Below are positions 31,950 through 45,445 of a DNA stretch of 64,000 nucleotides, piece after piece. This DNA comes from Dryas octopetala (lineage: Eukaryota > Streptophyta > Magnoliopsida > Rosales > Rosaceae). The position numbers were made by a program, and so were the translations under genes. The notes under the pieces are model-generated. The model did no database searches. It was not told the DNA's origin and saw only the letters and a program-made list of their open reading frames with translations. Every line of letters starts with the position of its first letter. The first letter of the stretch is position 1. Where the stretch lies: positions 16,862,085-16,926,084 of the forward strand of contig OY992838.1 in assembly GCA_963921425.1 (NCBI GenBank), given 5' to 3'.

Positions 31950-34900
31950 CTAGAAATAAATTTTCTCTTGGTTCAGCTCAAAATCAGGTTCAAGGAAAGG
32001 TTTCACACGATGACCATTGACCTTAAATATGTTCCCATTCTTCGGATTCTTGATTTCAACTGTACCATAGGGAAACACTCGAACCACCTCATAAGGTCCA
32101 GTCCATCTCGAACGCAACTTGCCTGGGAAGAGACGTAATCTTGTATCATATAACAACACCTTCCCTCCGACGAAGAATTCTCTTGGACGTAGCTTCTTAT
32201 CATGGTACCTCTTGGTCCTTTCCTTGTACAACTTAGCATTCTCATAAGCGAAATATCGTATTTCCTCCAGCTCACTAAGTTGCAACTTCCTTTTCTCACC
32301 AGCGGCATGAATATCAAAATTGAACTTCTTAATCGCCCAATATGCCTTATGCTCAAGCTCAACTGGTAAATGACAAGCTTTCCCATATATCAGTCGAAAC
32401 GGAGACATTCCAATGGGTGTCTTGTAAGCGGTGCGATAAGCCCATAATGCATCATTAAGCTTGGTAGACCAATCCTTCCTATTGGCGAGCACCGTTCTTT
32501 CCAAAATAAACTTAATCTCACGATTCGAAATTTCCACTTGCCCACTCGTCTGAGGATGGTAGGGAGTAGCCACTTTATGCCTTATTCCATATTTCTTCAT
32601 CACGGCCTCAAACAGCTTGTTGCAAAAATGCGACCCCCCATCACTAATGATTGCTCTCGGGGTACCAAATCGGGCAAAGATATTGGTCTTAAGGAAATTC
32701 AAGACCACTCGAGCATCATTAGTCCTACAAGCGACAGCTTCCACCCACTTAGACACATAATCAACTCCAACCAGAATGTACTCGTATCCAAAAGAAGATG
32801 GAAATGGCCCCATGAAATCTATACCCCAAACATCAAAGATCTCAACTTCCAACATAAAGTTCAGCGGCATCTGATCACGAGCAGAAATATTTCCCATCTT
32901 CTGACATCTATCGCATGTGAGGTAAAACTGATGACAGTCATGAAAAATAGTGGGCCAAAAGAAACCTGCCTGAAGAATCTTGTAAGCAGTCTTAGTTCCT
33001 CCACCATGGCCTCCACATTCTTTAGAATGGCACATCTCAATGACATTCCTCTGCTCCATTTCCGGTACACATCGTCTTATCAACTGATCTGACCCATATT
33101 TGAACAAATAAGGATCATCCCACACATACTGTCTGACATCATGCAAAAACTTCTTCCTTTGGTAGTGTGTCAGATCATTGGGCAACACTCCACTTGCTAA
33201 ATAATTAGCTATGTCAGCATACCATGGAGTAGTCAAGATGGCAAAAAGCTGCTCGTCCGGGAATGACTCTCGTAACGGTAGTGTGTCCTCTTCAGATTGT
33301 TCCTCATTGACGAGTCTACTCAAATGATCTGCTACCACATTTTCACAACCTTTCTTATCCTTGATCTCAATATCAAATTCCTGTAGCAACAGAGTCCATC
33401 TAATCAACCTCGGCTTGGCATCTTTCTTATTCAGCAGATACTTAAGAGCGGCATGATCCGTGTAGATGATGATCTTAGACCCAATCAAATAACTTCTAAA
33501 TTTCTCCAAGGCAAAGATCACAGCAAGCAACTCCTTCTCTGTAGTAGAATAGTTCAACTGTGCATCATTCAGAGTCCTGCTTGCATAATAAATCACATGC
33601 GGCAGCTTCTCAACTCTCTGACCCAAAACTGCTCCAACAGCATAGTCACTTGCATCACACATGAGCTCAAACGGCAGGTTCCAATCAGGTGGCATGATGA
33701 TCGGAGCGGAAGTGAGTAGCTTCTTCAACTTGTTAAAAGCAACCAAGCAATCCTCATCAAACTCGAAATTCACCTCTTTTTGCAATAAGGTGCACAAAGG
33801 CCTGGAGATCTTGGAAAAGTCCTTAATGAACCTCCTATAAAACCCAGCATGGCCTAGGAAACTCCTTACTTCCTTAACACTCGATGGAGGCGGCAATCTC
33901 TGAATCACATCAATCTTGGCCTTATCAACTTGTATGCCCTCCTTTGAAATCACATGACCCAATACTATCCCTTGTTGAACCATGAAGTGACATTTCTCCC
34001 AATTAAGCACTAGATTGGCTTCTTGACATCTTTTCAGAACTAAAGACAAGTTATCCAGGCATGCATCAAAAGACGAACCAAAAACAGAAAAATCATCCAT
34101 AAATACCTCAATGATTCGTTCCACCATATCCGAGAAAATAGACATCATGCATCTCTGAAATGTTGCGGGCGCATTGCACAATCCGAATGGCATCCTCCTA
34201 TAAGCAAATGTACCAAATGGACATGTGAACGTGGTCTTCTCTTGATCCTCGGGCGCAATAGCAATCTGATTGTACCCACTATAACCATCCAAAAAGCAAT
34301 AGTGACTATGGCCGGCCAACCTTTCCAACATCTGGTCGATAAATGGCAAAGGAAAATGATCCTTTCTTGTCGCGGTGTTCAGCTTTCGATAGTCAATACA
34401 AACACGCCAACCGGTTTGCGTCCTTTGGGGAACCAACTCATTATGCTCATTCTTCACCACAGTAATACCACTTTTCTTTGGCACTACTTGAACAGGACTA
34501 ACCCACTTCGAATCACTAATAGGATAAATAATACCAACATCCAACAATTTGATTACCTCATTACGCACAACTTCCTTCAGAGTTGGATTCAGTCTTCTTT
34601 GGGCATCACGAGTAGGCTTGGATTCCTCCTCAAGTAAAATTCTGTGCATACACACTGTGGGTGAGATTCCCTTGATATCGGCTATGGTCCATCCCAATGC
34701 TAACCGATTTTCCTTCAGAACTCTCAAAAGTCTTTCTTCCTCGCCTGCATTCAAATTAGCTGCAATAATCACAGGCAAGGTCTCATTTTCTCCCAAAAAT
34801 GCATATTTCAAATGCTCTGGTAACGGTTTCAGCTCCAACTTAGGTGCTTGCTCAATAGAAGGAAGCGTCTTTTGATTAGTAGACACTAACATTTCAAACT

Positions 34901-37205
34901 GGTTGAACCACTTATTTCTGAGAGGTCGGGTGCCTTCCAAACGTGTAGGAGTTGCTTCCACATTTTCATCTAATTCACTGGACTCCGGTGTTCCCAAAGC
35001 AACCTCCAATGTATCTTCTGCAAGACTAGTTTCGCACACTTCCTCAATCAATGGGTTCAAACTATCAATCCTCAAGCAATCATCCTCCTCCTTTGGATAT
35101 TTCATTGCACCAAAAACATCAAACTCAACTGTTTCACCAAGAACAGACATTGTCAACTTCCCATTACTCACATCAATCTTGGTGTTCGCCGTGGCCATGA
35201 ACGGTCTTCCCAATATGATCGGTAGCTCATTCCCTCTAATTGGGGTATCCTCCATTTCAAGAATGATAAAATCAGCGGGCATGATCAAATCTGCAACCCG
35301 AACCAGCACATCTTCAACCACACCTTTCGGAACCTTTACTGAACGATCTGCCAATTGAAGAGTAACACTAGTAGGTTTAAGATCTCCTATGCCCAACTGT
35401 GCGAAAACTGAATATGGCATCAAATTAATACTTGCTCCCAAATCCAGCAATGCCTTCTCAAACTTATGATCCCCAACCAAACATGGAATCGTAAAACTGC
35501 CAGGGTCCTTCAACTTGGGCGGCAACTTTCTTTGCAAAACCGCACTAACTTCTTCACTCAAACACACCTGCTCATGCTCTTTGAATTTTCTCTTGTGTGT
35601 GCACAATTCCTTCAAAAACTTGGCATACTTAGGAATCTGCTGAATAGCATCAAGCAAAGGAATGTTGATTTCCACCTTCTTAAACATCTCCAAAATTTCC
35701 TTGGCTTGCTCATCCTTATTCTGCTTCCATTGACGTTGAGGGAAAGGTAATGGAGCTCTTGGAATAGAAGAAGTGATCTCGGCCTTCTTGCTAACACGCG
35801 TAGCAATGTGCTTTTCTTGTTTCTTTCTTTCCTCCTCTTCCTCATCCTTAACCTTAACTTTATCCCTCTTGTACTTTTCCACTTGTTCAGGCTCTAATAT
35901 CTCAACTTCATCCTCATTGCCTGCATTATCATCTTGAGTAGTGCCCACTTTGTTGTCAATCACTTTCCCACTTCTCAAAGTAGTGATCGCTTCTGCCCTA
36001 TCCTGAATTGGTGCACCCTTTACCACTTTGTCAAGGGTCAAAGTCACTTGTTCCAATTGGGCTTCCAAATTCGAGATAGCTTTAGCTGTGACACTCAACT
36101 GCTCCTCAGTCTTATTCATAAATGTCTTAGTATCATTAGACATCGAAGTTGTACTCTGGGCTAATGTAGCAATCATGTCCTCCAAATAAGTACTTTGCTG
36201 CTCAACAGGGGACTGTACCCTCGGTCTAACTTGAACTCTTTCAACCTCGAAACATGACTCTCCATGTGATGGCTTATCTCCTTGATTCACCATCAGAACC
36301 TGCATCATTTGCTTAAGTTCAGACATCTCAGCTTCCATAGCTGATTTCTTTTCCACTCTTTTCCGTCTATTCCACTGTTGTGAACTCAATGCCAATGTGT
36401 CAAAGAGTGTCCATGCTTCCTCAAAAGTTTTCTTTTTCAGTGCTCCTCCACATGTCATGTCCACCATACTACGATCTTGATCCAACAAACCCTCATAAAA
36501 GTACTCAATCTGCATCCATGGGGCAAAATTATGATGTGGACACGAAGTCAGAAGCTCTTGGTACCTTTCCCAACTCTCATGAAACACTTCGTCCTCTGAT
36601 TGTGTAAACCCTAAGATCTGCTTCCTCATGATGGTAGTCTTACTAACTGGGTAGAACCTCAGAAGAAACTTAGATGCCAGTTCCTCCCATGTTGTAATTG
36701 AAGCGACCTGCAAGGAAAACAACCACTGTTTAGCTTTATCTTTAAGAGAGAATGGAAATAACCTTAACTTCCTTTGATCATCGCTCAACCCCCTCAGCTT
36801 GCCAATCTCGCTTATTGCATGAAATTCCTTGATATGCACGTAGGGATCCTCTCCTTCTAACCCATGAAATGATGGAAGAAGTTTGATTGTCCCACTTGAA
36901 AGTTCAAAATCAGCTTCCACTTGAGAGTAAACAATGCACGTAGGTTGAGCTAGAAGCGTTGGAGACGAATAATCACTCAAAGGTATTCTCATTTGAGATG
37001 CATTCGGCTGCAAGGTCTCCTCGACTTCCTCTTCTGATTTCTCCTCTTCGTATGCTTCTTCAGATTCACTCCCTCTCGGCGACACAAGAGTCGCCCTCAT
37101 CCTTAATGGTGTCCAATTGAGTCTCGGCCTTCCCTTGTACGCACTCAACACCTTTTGGCCTTCTGCACGTGAAAGAGGAGTGATCTTCGAATTTGATTCT
37201 TCCAT
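31950..37205 (-). CDS. gag-pol: Gag-Pol polyprotein of element F (Athila lineage)
   Basis: One open frame of 1751 codons. Domains in order: Gag at about residues 105-260 ([29 protein letters not shown]); a charged Lys/Glu linker near 440-475; aspartic protease near 575-690 ([22 protein letters not shown]); reverse transcriptase about 880-1080 ([24 protein letters not shown] catalytic pair near 1037); RNase H about 1175-1300 ([32 protein letters not shown]); integrase HHCC finger about 1390-1435 (ending TCDRC), catalytic core about 1455-1570 ([18 protein letters not shown] and the Glu in [11 protein letters not shown]), and a GPY/F module near 1705 (WTGPYEV). No CCHC knuckle and no chromodomain are seen. 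Gag and Pol share one frame, so product ratio must be set by processing or by a route I cannot see. The leader from the primer site is about 115 nt. Protein motifs place it firmly in Athila. Confidence 0.95.
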   Translation of the reverse strand: MEESNSKITPLSRAEGQKVLSAYKGRPRLNWTPLRMRATLVSPRGSESEEAYEEEKSEEEVEETLQPNASQMRIPLSDYSSPTLLAQPTCIVYSQVEADFELSSGTIKLLPSFHGLEGEDPYVHIKEFHAISEIGKLRGLSDDQRKLRLFPFSLKDKAKQWLFSLQVASITTWEELASKFLLRFYPVSKTTIMRKQILGFTQSEDEVFHESWERYQELLTSCPHHNFAPWMQIEYFYEGLLDQDRSMVDMTCGGALKKKTFEEAWTLFDTLALSSQQWNRRKRVEKKSAMEAEMSELKQMMQVLMVNQGDKPSHGESCFEVERVQVRPRVQSPVEQQSTYLEDMIATLAQSTTSMSNDTKTFMNKTEEQLSVTAKAISNLEAQLEQVTLTLDKVVKGAPIQDRAEAITTLRSGKVIDNKVGTTQDDNAGNEDEVEILEPEQVEKYKRDKVKVKDEEEEERKKQEKHIATRVSKKAEITSSIPRAPLPFPQRQWKQNKDEQAKEILEMFKKVEINIPLLDAIQQIPKYAKFLKELCTHKRKFKEHEQVCLSEEVSAVLQRKLPPKLKDPGSFTIPCLVGDHKFEKALLDLGASINLMPYSVFAQLGIGDLKPTSVTLQLADRSVKVPKGVVEDVLVRVADLIMPADFIILEMEDTPIRGNELPIILGRPFMATANTKIDVSNGKLTMSVLGETVEFDVFGAMKYPKEEDDCLRIDSLNPLIEEVCETSLAEDTLEVALGTPESSELDENVEATPTRLEGTRPLRNKWFNQFEMLVSTNQKTLPSIEQAPKLELKPLPEHLKYAFLGENETLPVIIAANLNAGEEERLLRVLKENRLALGWTIADIKGISPTVCMHRILLEEESKPTRDAQRRLNPTLKEVVRNEVIKLLDVGIIYPISDSKWVSPVQVVPKKSGITVVKNEHNELVPQRTQTGWRVCIDYRKLNTATRKDHFPLPFIDQMLERLAGHSHYCFLDGYSGYNQIAIAPEDQEKTTFTCPFGTFAYRRMPFGLCNAPATFQRCMMSIFSDMVERIIEVFMDDFSVFGSSFDACLDNLSLVLKRCQEANLVLNWEKCHFMVQQGIVLGHVISKEGIQVDKAKIDVIQRLPPPSSVKEVRSFLGHAGFYRRFIKDFSKISRPLCTLLQKEVNFEFDEDCLVAFNKLKKLLTSAPIIMPPDWNLPFELMCDASDYAVGAVLGQRVEKLPHVIYYASRTLNDAQLNYSTTEKELLAVIFALEKFRSYLIGSKIIIYTDHAALKYLLNKKDAKPRLIRWTLLLQEFDIEIKDKKGCENVVADHLSRLVNEEQSEEDTLPLRESFPDEQLFAILTTPWYADIANYLASGVLPNDLTHYQRKKFLHDVRQYVWDDPYLFKYGSDQLIRRCVPEMEQRNVIEMCHSKECGGHGGGTKTAYKILQAGFFWPTIFHDCHQFYLTCDRCQKMGNISARDQMPLNFMLEVEIFDVWGIDFMGPFPSSFGYEYILVGVDYVSKWVEAVACRTNDARVVLNFLKTNIFARFGTPRAIISDGGSHFCNKLFEAVMKKYGIRHKVATPYHPQTSGQVEISNREIKFILERTVLANRKDWSTKLNDALWAYRTAYKTPIGMSPFRLIYGKACHLPVELEHKAYWAIKKFNFDIHAAGEKRKLQLSELEEIRYFAYENAKLYKERTKRYHDKKLRPREFFVGGKVLLYDTRLRLFPGKLRSRWTGPYEVVRVFPYGTVEIKNPKNGNIFKVNGHRVKPFLEPDFELNQEKIYF

Positions 37206-37320
37206 TGTACCTTAGAAACAAGAGAAATCAGTGAGAACCAAAAATAAAAACAGAAAATAAAACCTAACTAAAATGACTTAACTAAAGATAATTAAACTAG
37301 CAATCAACACAAATAACAAT

Positions 37321-37338
37321 TCCCCGGCAACGGCGCCA
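37321..37338 (-). promoter_or_regulatory. Primer-binding site, tRNA-Asp type, element F
   Basis: Minus strand TGGCGCCGTTGCCGGGGA, identical to element A, six bases inside the LTR at 37345. Confidence 0.93.
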
Positions 37339-37344
37339 AAAACT

Positions 37345-39905
37345 TGTTGTATGTTTTCCTAGAGCAATTATAATAAACCTTTTTAACAACTCTAGGTTAA
37401 CTCGCAAGTGTACGAATCGCGGAGTAGCAAAGCTTACAAATACGAGGTCGATCCCACAGGGAATTGTACCAGTGTTACGATCACTAACTTAATTAAACTA
37501 GATTAAATCAACTCTAACTCACACACGCAAATGGGGGGTTTTGATTGGTTTTTGAGACTAGATAAACTAACAGATAAATGACAAAACATTAAAATAACAA
37601 CTGAATGAATTTGGATAAAACAATAATAAAGAAACACTAGGGGTCAGATTCCACCACTAGCATACCATTCACTCTACTATGGATATTAACAATCAATAAG
37701 TAAACATGTTGACAAAGTTCGTCTACTAAAAGGTTTGGCTAGTCACTTTTAGCAATTACTCCCCTTACTGTGCATAAACTAAGAGCTTCTTGGGCCTTCC
37801 TTAGCCAGTTAACTTGCATGTTCCCTAGTTCTAAGCTAAGGCAGCTGTTACCCATGCAAGAGTCGTTACGATCTGTGAGAGTGACAAACACATAGCGCAT
37901 GGCTCCAAATTAATGTACTGTATGTCATCTATGATCTCTTTTCTCATGAATATTATCTTAGGATACCCACTTGTTGCCTATTGAAACTATCATCCTTTCG
38001 AGCTTATTTAGTTTCACAACATATATCTAGATGCATGCAACCTAAGGTGATCAGTCAAAGATGCGAAACAAATAGATTCAATTTAAACAGAGATCCAAGA
38101 TTTGTCAACATATAAACAATCAAAATATTAATAATCCATAGTAAAAGTGAACAGCAATGCTAGGGCTTCATCCTAGCCCTAGCCCAATATTCAGCTACAC
38201 ATAATTAAATTCACAAATAAATAATGCATGATTAAAATAATGAAAATAAAAGAAAGGGAGAGAGATCAAGCCGGGGCAGCAAGGTGGAGGTGCGGCTGCA
38301 ATGGTGGTGCGTAATGGGGCTGCTCGGCCTTGGGCTCCACGGCGAGGAGGCTGAGGTGCTCGGCAAGGTGGCAGCAAGGTGGTGATGGCGTGGCTGCTGG
38401 AGGTGGCTGCGGCTTGGTGGCGCAACTTGGTGGTGGTGGCTGCGGCTTCACTTGATCCTCCTTCTTCAGTTCAGCACAAAATAAAAGAAAGCACACAAGA
38501 AAAGGTGGCTGCTAGGTTCGGCCACAAAAGAAAAGAAGAAGAATAAAAAGGAAGGGAGAGAAGGTGGCTGCGGCACAAGAAAAATAAAGAAAGAGATGGT
38601 GGCTGCTAGGGTTTGCTTCAGAAAAATAAAAGAAAGAGAAGGAGGCTAGCTAGGGTTTCTGAAAATTAAAGAGGAGAGAAGAGAACTTCAGAACAGAACC
38701 CCTTTTCTGATTTTTAGAGATATATTTATAGAGGGAAGTGGGGCTGAGATTTCTCTTTCTCTTCAATGTGGGATAAGTGCATTCCTTGCACACCAAGGCT
38801 TATAATTTTCGGCCAAGCATGGGCCTTGGGCTGATTTGGGCTCTTTTTGGGCGTAACTCCTTTTTCAGCTCGCGGAACTGCTGCGCTACCTCCACTAAAA
38901 TGGCCATATCTTGAGCTAGAAAACTCGGAATCGAAATCCGTAAAATTCCCTGCGAAGCTAACATCCGTATCTTTCCAACCATATATGGCATGCTACCTGA
39001 TTCATTCTGGAGACGTACAGAATTGCTGTCGAAATTGGTGCTCTGTTTTCCAGGGTTTTGACTTCTTTTTTTAGCTAGGATTCCTTGGGAGGCAAGAACA
39101 AGAAAGTGCAGCAGCAGCTAGGGTTAGGAGAGCATTGGGCTTGCGGCAAGGGCTTTGGCTTTGGGCTTAAGGGCCACACGCCAGCCCCCCTAGGGTTTCA
39201 CTTCATGGCTGCCACCTTCAAGCTTGCGCATTGGGCTTCATCTTGGGCTGGTGCATGCATGCATGCATGGCCCCTCAGATTTCGGCATTTGCATAGGCCC
39301 ATGGCCCATTTGACTTGTTGACTTTTCATAGTTGACCCTTGACCATTTGAATTCGAATTCATTTCTTCCCTCCATTTATTCCCATGGATGTTCACCACCT
39401 TCTAGAAGCTTCAGGAACCTTGACTTTGTGGAGTTGACTTTGACCAACATTTCCTAGTGCAACTAGGATTTCTTGTAAATGAGGGATTCTTTATCCATTT
39501 CGACTTCTCGTAATGACCATATTGCCCCTGGGGTCTCCTAGTGTCATTAGGACTCCTTTCCCTAGTTGGGTTAGGTTTCCTAGTTCAACCAGGATTTCCT
39601 GTATCAATCAGGATTTCTCATTTCTGGCTCCGCAATGATGGTTCTGGACTTGATGTTTCCTAGTGTGACTAGGAATCCTCATTTAACTAGGATTTCTGAA
39701 CTTTTCCTGGTTTGACCAGGATTTCTCTCGTTTTCCTAGTTTGACTAGGAAATGTCTAAAAATGGTCCTTTTGGCTCCTTTTCTCTTCTTTACTCATTTT
39801 ATCCTATAAGAACAAAAACAAACTAACAACACACAAAATATCGAGTTCTTGCACTCTGAGTTAGGGAGTTAGTATCATAAAGTAGTGTAAAATGAGCACT
39901 CAACA
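37345..39905 (-). repeat. 5' LTR of element F
   Basis: 2561 bp with the same ends as the 3' LTR. TATAAATATATC on the minus strand at 38719-38730 is the likely promoter box, with U3 palindromes at 39450-39753 upstream of it. It contains the CArG box (38979-38988) and the conserved R-U5 stem (37799-37841). Confidence 0.95.
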
Positions 39906-39957
39906 CGCAGCCCCTGAGTCACTTTTCAGCACCCTCGCTGCCCACTCAACCGAAGGG

Positions 39958-40815
39958 GAAATTGCCAAGTCAGCCCATCGTCAACCCGAAGAATGAGGAG
40001 CATGTAAATGCTATTTTGAGGACTACTCCAAGAAAGAGAGTTAGAGTGGTCAAGACTAAGGAGGTGATTGAGATCATGGATAGTGAAGAAGAGGAGGATC
40101 CGGAATTGATTGAAGAGAAAGACGACACACGTGTGATTCCCCTCATTCCGGACATCGACATTACCAAGTTTCCAGCAACCATGAGGGAGTTGAAGTCTAT
40201 TGAGAAGAAGGTTGAGGAGCAAGGGCATAGTCACAACGTTCCTAGGGAGATTTGTGGTTATCTCTTTGCATCTTTTCCAAGCAAGAAGAGGGATCCGGGC
40301 TCGTTGGTCATACCATGCAGCATAGGGGAGTATGAGATCGCCAATGCCTTAATTGACAATGGCTTAGCTATCAATGTCATGCCGCTGGTTGTGTTCAAGA
40401 GGCTTGGATTTGTCGAGGCTGATTTGCAACCGTTTGATTTGAACATTCGCTTCGCCAACTCTTCAGTCGAGAAAGCTTGTGGTATGCTTGTGGATGTTTT
40501 GGTTAATGTCGTAAATTACTAATTCCCTCTGATTTCATAGTGCTAGATGTGCCGAGACTTCCGGGTGACGCTTCGATTATTCTTGGGAGACCATTTTTGT
40601 GCACCTCTAACATGGAGTACAAAGCAATGGAGAGTACCATGAAGATTCGGCACTATACCAAGCAAGAGGTGTATTGTCTCACTTCCGAAATGCCACAAAG
40701 TGAGGAGATCACTTTTTATGGAGAGGAGAAGTCAGAAATGGAGAGCTTCTTCAGTGCGTTCTTAGGGAGTGCCGAGAGTAGCAGTGGCAAGAAGAAGAGG
40801 AAAGGACGCAAGTAA
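39958..40815 (+). pseudogene. Gag C-terminal and protease remnant of element C
   Basis: Closely similar to the C-terminal half of the element A polyprotein: a Glu-rich segment, ATMRELKSIEKKVEEQGHS, a protease-like DNG segment, and the Lys/Arg-rich tail. It is broken, with at least one interruption and part of gag missing, so it is a fossil. As in A, nothing polymerase-like follows. Confidence 0.88.
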
Positions 40816-42027
40816 AGGAGAAGGCAATGTCAGGCTGAAGACAGAAAAACAAGCGCTTATTGGGAGGCAACCCAAGTTTTTGTTTCGAATAATGGAGGAG
40901 GAGTCATCGAGGACCAAGGAAGCCGCGCCTACCCTTGGAGTGTCCACGCTTGCGTACGCAAGTAAAAAGTTTCTTTATTTCGCTTCATAAGACAATTTTT
41001 CATTTTGGTGTGTTTATTTGGTTTTGGATATTTGCAATTTCCCGTTTCACTTAATTTAGAATGATTTATTTCATATACATTGAGGGCAATGTATCATTTA
41101 AGTGTGGGGGGAAAGGCAATTGTCATTTGTTAGTGTTTTTAGGTTAGAACAAGTGTTTAGGGTGTTTTAAGTGTTTTTGAGTGTTTTTTAGAAAAAAAAA
41201 AAAAAAAAAAATTCGTTTTTAGGTGTTTTTAGGTTAGGAAAAAACTTTTTCTTTTGTTTCTAAACTTAGGGTGTCAAAACCCACATCAAAATGCACGTTT
41301 TCATTAGATCCCATTCATCTTAGTGATGGATGTGATTCTTTAGAAGTGTGCGACATTGTTTTAAAAACAAAAAGTTTTTGAGTCATTTTGGTTGTTTCAG
41401 GTCGTTTTGAGTCCCCAACTAATTGATTTGAGTGTGCATGATTGTTATGAGTGACATTGTTTTAAAAACAAAAAGTTTTTGAGTCATTTTGGTTGTTTCA
41501 GGTCATTTTGAGTCCCCAACTAATTGATTTGAGTGTGCATGATTGTTATGAGCATGTTTTAGTATTGTGTGTATATTTGATGTTCTTTTCATTCTAATAG
41601 TGTTCCATAACATATCTTGCAATTCTATGTCATTTGGCCTTGTTGATATGAATTTAGGTTGTGATTAGCATTACTAATGATTATATGCATAATAGAGTAG
41701 ACTTGCATGACCTAAGTGAGCTTTTGAGCCCTGTTCTTCAATTCTTGAGTGTTGCGCGCCACTCTAATTCTATCATTGTCATATAAGTCGTCGTTTTGAT
41801 CTCATTGTCTTTCATTTGGTCATTTGCTTGGAATATGCATAATCTTGAATCAATGAGCTAGAACTCTTTTCTTGTGTACACAAAGCATGTCGTATTTGCA
41901 TAACTCTTGAGAAATGAATTTAGGCCCTGTTTGTGTACCCCATAGCCTGAAAGCCTACCCATTACATGTTTTATCCTTAGTTATCCATTTTGAGCCTTTT
42001 AAGCCGTTTTCTTTGTTACCCCATACC
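40816..42027 (+). other. Non-coding 3' region of element C
   Basis: Matches the reverse complement of 3300-4416 of element A. It keeps the hairpins at 40860-40875 and 41075-41094 and a purine tract at 41101-41116. A unit of about 101 bp is tandemly duplicated (about 41352-41452 and 41453-41553), while element A has it once. It passes directly into LTR sequence. Confidence 0.8.
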
Positions 42028-44165
42028 AGGTCAAATGAAGCAGAAATGAGAAAAAGAAGCAAATAGAGCCATTTTAAGACATTTCCTGGTCAAACCAGGA
42101 AAACGAGTGAAATCCTGGTCAAACCAGGAAAAGTGCAGAAATCCTAGTCGAATGAGGATTTTTAGTCACACTAGGAAACATCAAGTTCAGAACCATCATT
42201 GCAGAGCCAGAAATGTGAAATCCTGATTCGAACAGGAAATCCTGGTTGAACTAGGGAACCTAACCCAACTAGGGAAAGGAGTCCTAATGACACTAGGAGA
42301 CCCCAGGGGGCAATGTGGTCATTACAAGAAGTCGAAATGGATAAGGAATCTCTCATTTTCAAGGAATCCTAGTTGCACCAGAAAATGTTAGTCAAAGTCA
42401 ACTCTACAAAGTCAAGGTTCCAGAAGCTTCTAGAAGGTGGTGGACATCCATGGAAATGAATGGAGGGAAAAAATGAATTTGAATTCAAATGGAAATGAGG
42501 GGCAAAATGGGAAGTCAAAAGTCAAGGGCCCATGGGCCCTAGGGATGCCGAACCAAGATGGGCCATGCATGCACATGCATAAGCCCAAACCCTAGCAGCC
42601 CAAAGTCCATGCGTAAGGAGCAAGATGCCAACCCATGCATGCGCATGCATGCCATGCAAACCCTAGCAGCCAAGGAGTCCCATGCGCAAGCCCAAGATGC
42701 AAGCCCAAGGTGGAAGCCCATGGAGTGAAACCCTAGCCCATCTTGTGCAAGCCACTTCAGCCCAACACATGCGAGCCCAATGCACATCAAGGTCCAAGAC
42801 CAGCAGCCCATGCGCAAGGGAGGGAGGCCTAGCTGACTTGCATGCGCCACTTAAGCCCAAAGGACCAAGCCCTTGCCGCAAGCCCACAAGCTCTAACCCT
42901 AACTGATGCCGCAAGCTACAAGTAGAAGAAACCCTAGCAGCCGCATGTTTTCTCTTCCTTGCCTCTCAAGGATTGCACCTCTATATATATCCCCTTAATT
43001 CAGAACCCTAGGGACCTCACTTCTCACTTCCTACACTCCAGCCGAGATCCTCTTACCTCATGCTAGTTTTATTTTCAGTTTTAGGTTTTTATTTTCAGAA
43101 GTTAGGGAGACTGAGAGAGAGCCGAATTCAGAGAGACTTAGAGAGAGAGGGTGGCGTGACAAGTGAGAGAGAGAAGGAATCAGCCTTGCCGCAAGCCCTA
43201 GCTCACCTTGCCGTGAGTTCCTCCTGCTTGCTAAGTGCCTCCTTCTTCCTCTCTCCTTGCCGCAGCCCCCATGTGTTTGCATCTCTGATTTTTGTTTCCT
43301 TTTTACTTCTAGAATTCTGATTTTATGTTGGGTTATGCTTCTAAATTTATCTAGTTTATATTTCTGAATTTATTTAATTGAGTTGCTGAATTTAATTAGT
43401 TTAAAGCTTTGTTTTATTCAATGCATGTTTCAGATTCTAGTTAGTTTATATTTTTCAATCTAGTTTAGTTGTGGTTCTGATTTCAATTCGTGCATGCATT
43501 TAATTTCGTTAACTTTGCGTTTCTGATTTCTTTAGCAAGCATGAATTGGGATTTCATTATTGTTGGTTGCTGTTTTTATTTATTTAATGTAATTATGTAG
43601 GTTAGTTATTCTATCTTGCATGTTAGTCGTAGGTCGATTAATGGATTTGTATGTTCTAAGCTTATATGTTGTGCATGTTTGACGTTCTCATAAAACTTAA
43701 TGACTCCTGCATGGGTAACAGCTGCCTTAGCTTGAACTAGGGAACATGTAGGTTAACTGGCTAAGGAAGGCCCAAGAAGCTCTTAGTTTATGCATTAGGA
43801 GAACAATTGCGAGAAAGTAACTAGCAAAACCTTTTTAGCAGTCAAACTTTAATATGTTGTGTTCAAACTAACTGTCATTAGCCTTGGATGGTTATTACAT
43901 GCTTATCTGATTTGAAACTGAAAACTTAACATTGCAAGATAGAATAAAGGGTGTGTGCGTGTGGTGATGTGTGCGTGTGTTCCATCTTCCAAAACCCCCC
44001 ATTTAGTTATTCTAGTGATTAATTGCATTGATTTGTTGTTTATTAACCATTCCCTGTGGGATCGACCTCGTGCTTGTACGCTTTGCTACTGATGCGATTC
44101 ATGCACTTGCGAGTATACTTAGAATGAGATAATTGTTTATTTTGTTCTAAGAAAACACATCAACA
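42028..44165 (+). repeat. 3' LTR of element C (partial)
   Basis: Closely similar to the 5' LTR of C and ends in CATCAACA at the target duplication. TATA box at 42982-42990. It is incomplete relative to the 5' LTR. Confidence 0.9.
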
Positions 44166-45440
44166 CGTGTGTCACTTAAGCCCAAAGCCAAAGCCCTTGC
44201 CGCAAACCCCAAGTGCCTCCTAACCCTAGCTGCTGCCGCAAGAAACCCTAGCCTTGCCTCACAAGGATTTCTCCTCTATAAATACATCTTATACCTTCAG
44301 AACTCAGACCCCTGCACCTAGTTATTTTTCAGTTTTCATAATTTTTAGTTTTCAGAAAGTTAGAGAGAGAGACAGCCGAAACCTAGAGAGAGGAAGGGAG
44401 TGGCGTGGCAGCAAGGAAGAAGGACCCTTTGCCGCAAACCCTAGCTCACCCTAGCCTTGAGCCACTTGCTTGTGTGAGGTTTCATTTTCTTCCTTGCTTT
44501 GCCGCAGCCCCTCTCCATTGTTTTCTTTAATTTTCGTCTAGAATTCTGTTTTTAATATTAGTTTGTGTTTCTGAATTTTATATTAATATGAATTGGGATT
44601 GTGTTATTTGTTTCTATTTTCTTTTATTAATTTAATTATGTAGGTTTATTTATTCTATCTTGCATGTTAGTTGTAGGTTGATTATTGGATTTGCCATGCT
44701 TTAACAAATCGTTTATCCGTCTCTTGATCGATTAGTTTATTGTTTGCGTGTATTAAATTTCCATTATCTATTTGAACCCGTCACTAGTTGGTTGCGTCCT
44801 TTGATTGGCCACCTTAGGGTAATTGCATCTAGTTTATTTGTTAGGTTTAGCTGTGAAATAGTCAAAGACACTAAATCACAAGTAATAAGGGAATAAGAGA
44901 TTATTCTTGGTAATGGGGTTGGGCGACCTCTATAAGGAAATAGTCAAAGCTTATATGGTGTGCATGTTTGACGTTCTCACGGATCTTAATGACTCTTACA
45001 TGGGTAACAGCTGCCTTAGCTTAGCACTAGGGAACATGTAAGTTAACTGATTAAGGAAGGCCCAAGAAACTCTTAGTTTATGCCTTAGGAGAACAATTGC
45101 GAGAAAGTAACTAGTCAAACCTTTTTAGCAGTCAAACTTTAATACATTGCGTTTGAATTAATTGTCATTAGCCTTGGATGATTATCACATGCTTATCTGA
45201 TTTGAAACTGAAAACTTAACATTGCAAGATATAATAAAGGGTGTGTGCGTGTGTTTTCATCTCTTTAAACCCCCCCCATTTAGTTATTCTTTTGATTAAT
45301 TGAACTGATTTGTTGTTTATTAACCATTCCCTGTAGGATCGACCTCATGCTTGTACGCTTTGCTACTGATGCGATTCGTGCACTTGCGAGTATACTTGTA
45401 TGAAATAGATGTTTATTTTGTTCTAAGAAAACATTCCACA
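44166..45440 (+). repeat. Solo LTR D, right part
   Basis: Continues family-1 LTR sequence (U3 end, TATA box 44277-44284, GA-rich start, R-U5 block near 44999-45085) and ends ATTCCACA before GTTGC. No internal region of its own is present, so D was a solo LTR when element C entered it. Confidence 0.88.
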
Positions 45441-45445
45441 GTTGC

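Larger units (their letters stand above)
27470..39905 (-). mobile_element. Element F: full-length Athila-lineage retrotransposon (family 2)
   Basis: 12,436 bp with two LTRs, tRNA-Asp primer site, one long gag-pol frame, non-coding 3' region and polypurine tract. It is flanked by the perfect 5-bp duplication CGCAG (27465-27469 and 39906-39910) and interrupts the gag of element C. It looks whole: both LTRs are complete (2564 and 2561 bp) and the frame is open from start to integrase end. By eye the LTRs differ at roughly 15 sites, most of them clustered at one end, so the insertion is recent, probably well under a million years at usual plant LTR rates. I see no env-like ORF. Confidence 0.95.
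24688..44165 (+). mobile_element. Element C: family-1 gag-only element, host of element F
   Basis: 5' LTR 24688-27158, primer site, start of gag, then element F (27470-39905), then remaining gag-protease sequence, non-coding 3' region and a partial 3' LTR ending at 44165. It is flanked by CGTAT (24683-24687) and CGTGT (44166-44170), a 5-bp duplication with one mismatch, inside LTR D. Like element A it encodes no polymerase. The copy is broken in several places besides the F insertion. LTR divergence is visibly higher than in A or F, so it is older than both. Confidence 0.9.

Noticed and set aside
37321-37338. A tRNA-Asp 3' end
   Set aside because: Only the 18 primer-site bases match; there is no tRNA body, so it is a primer-binding site.
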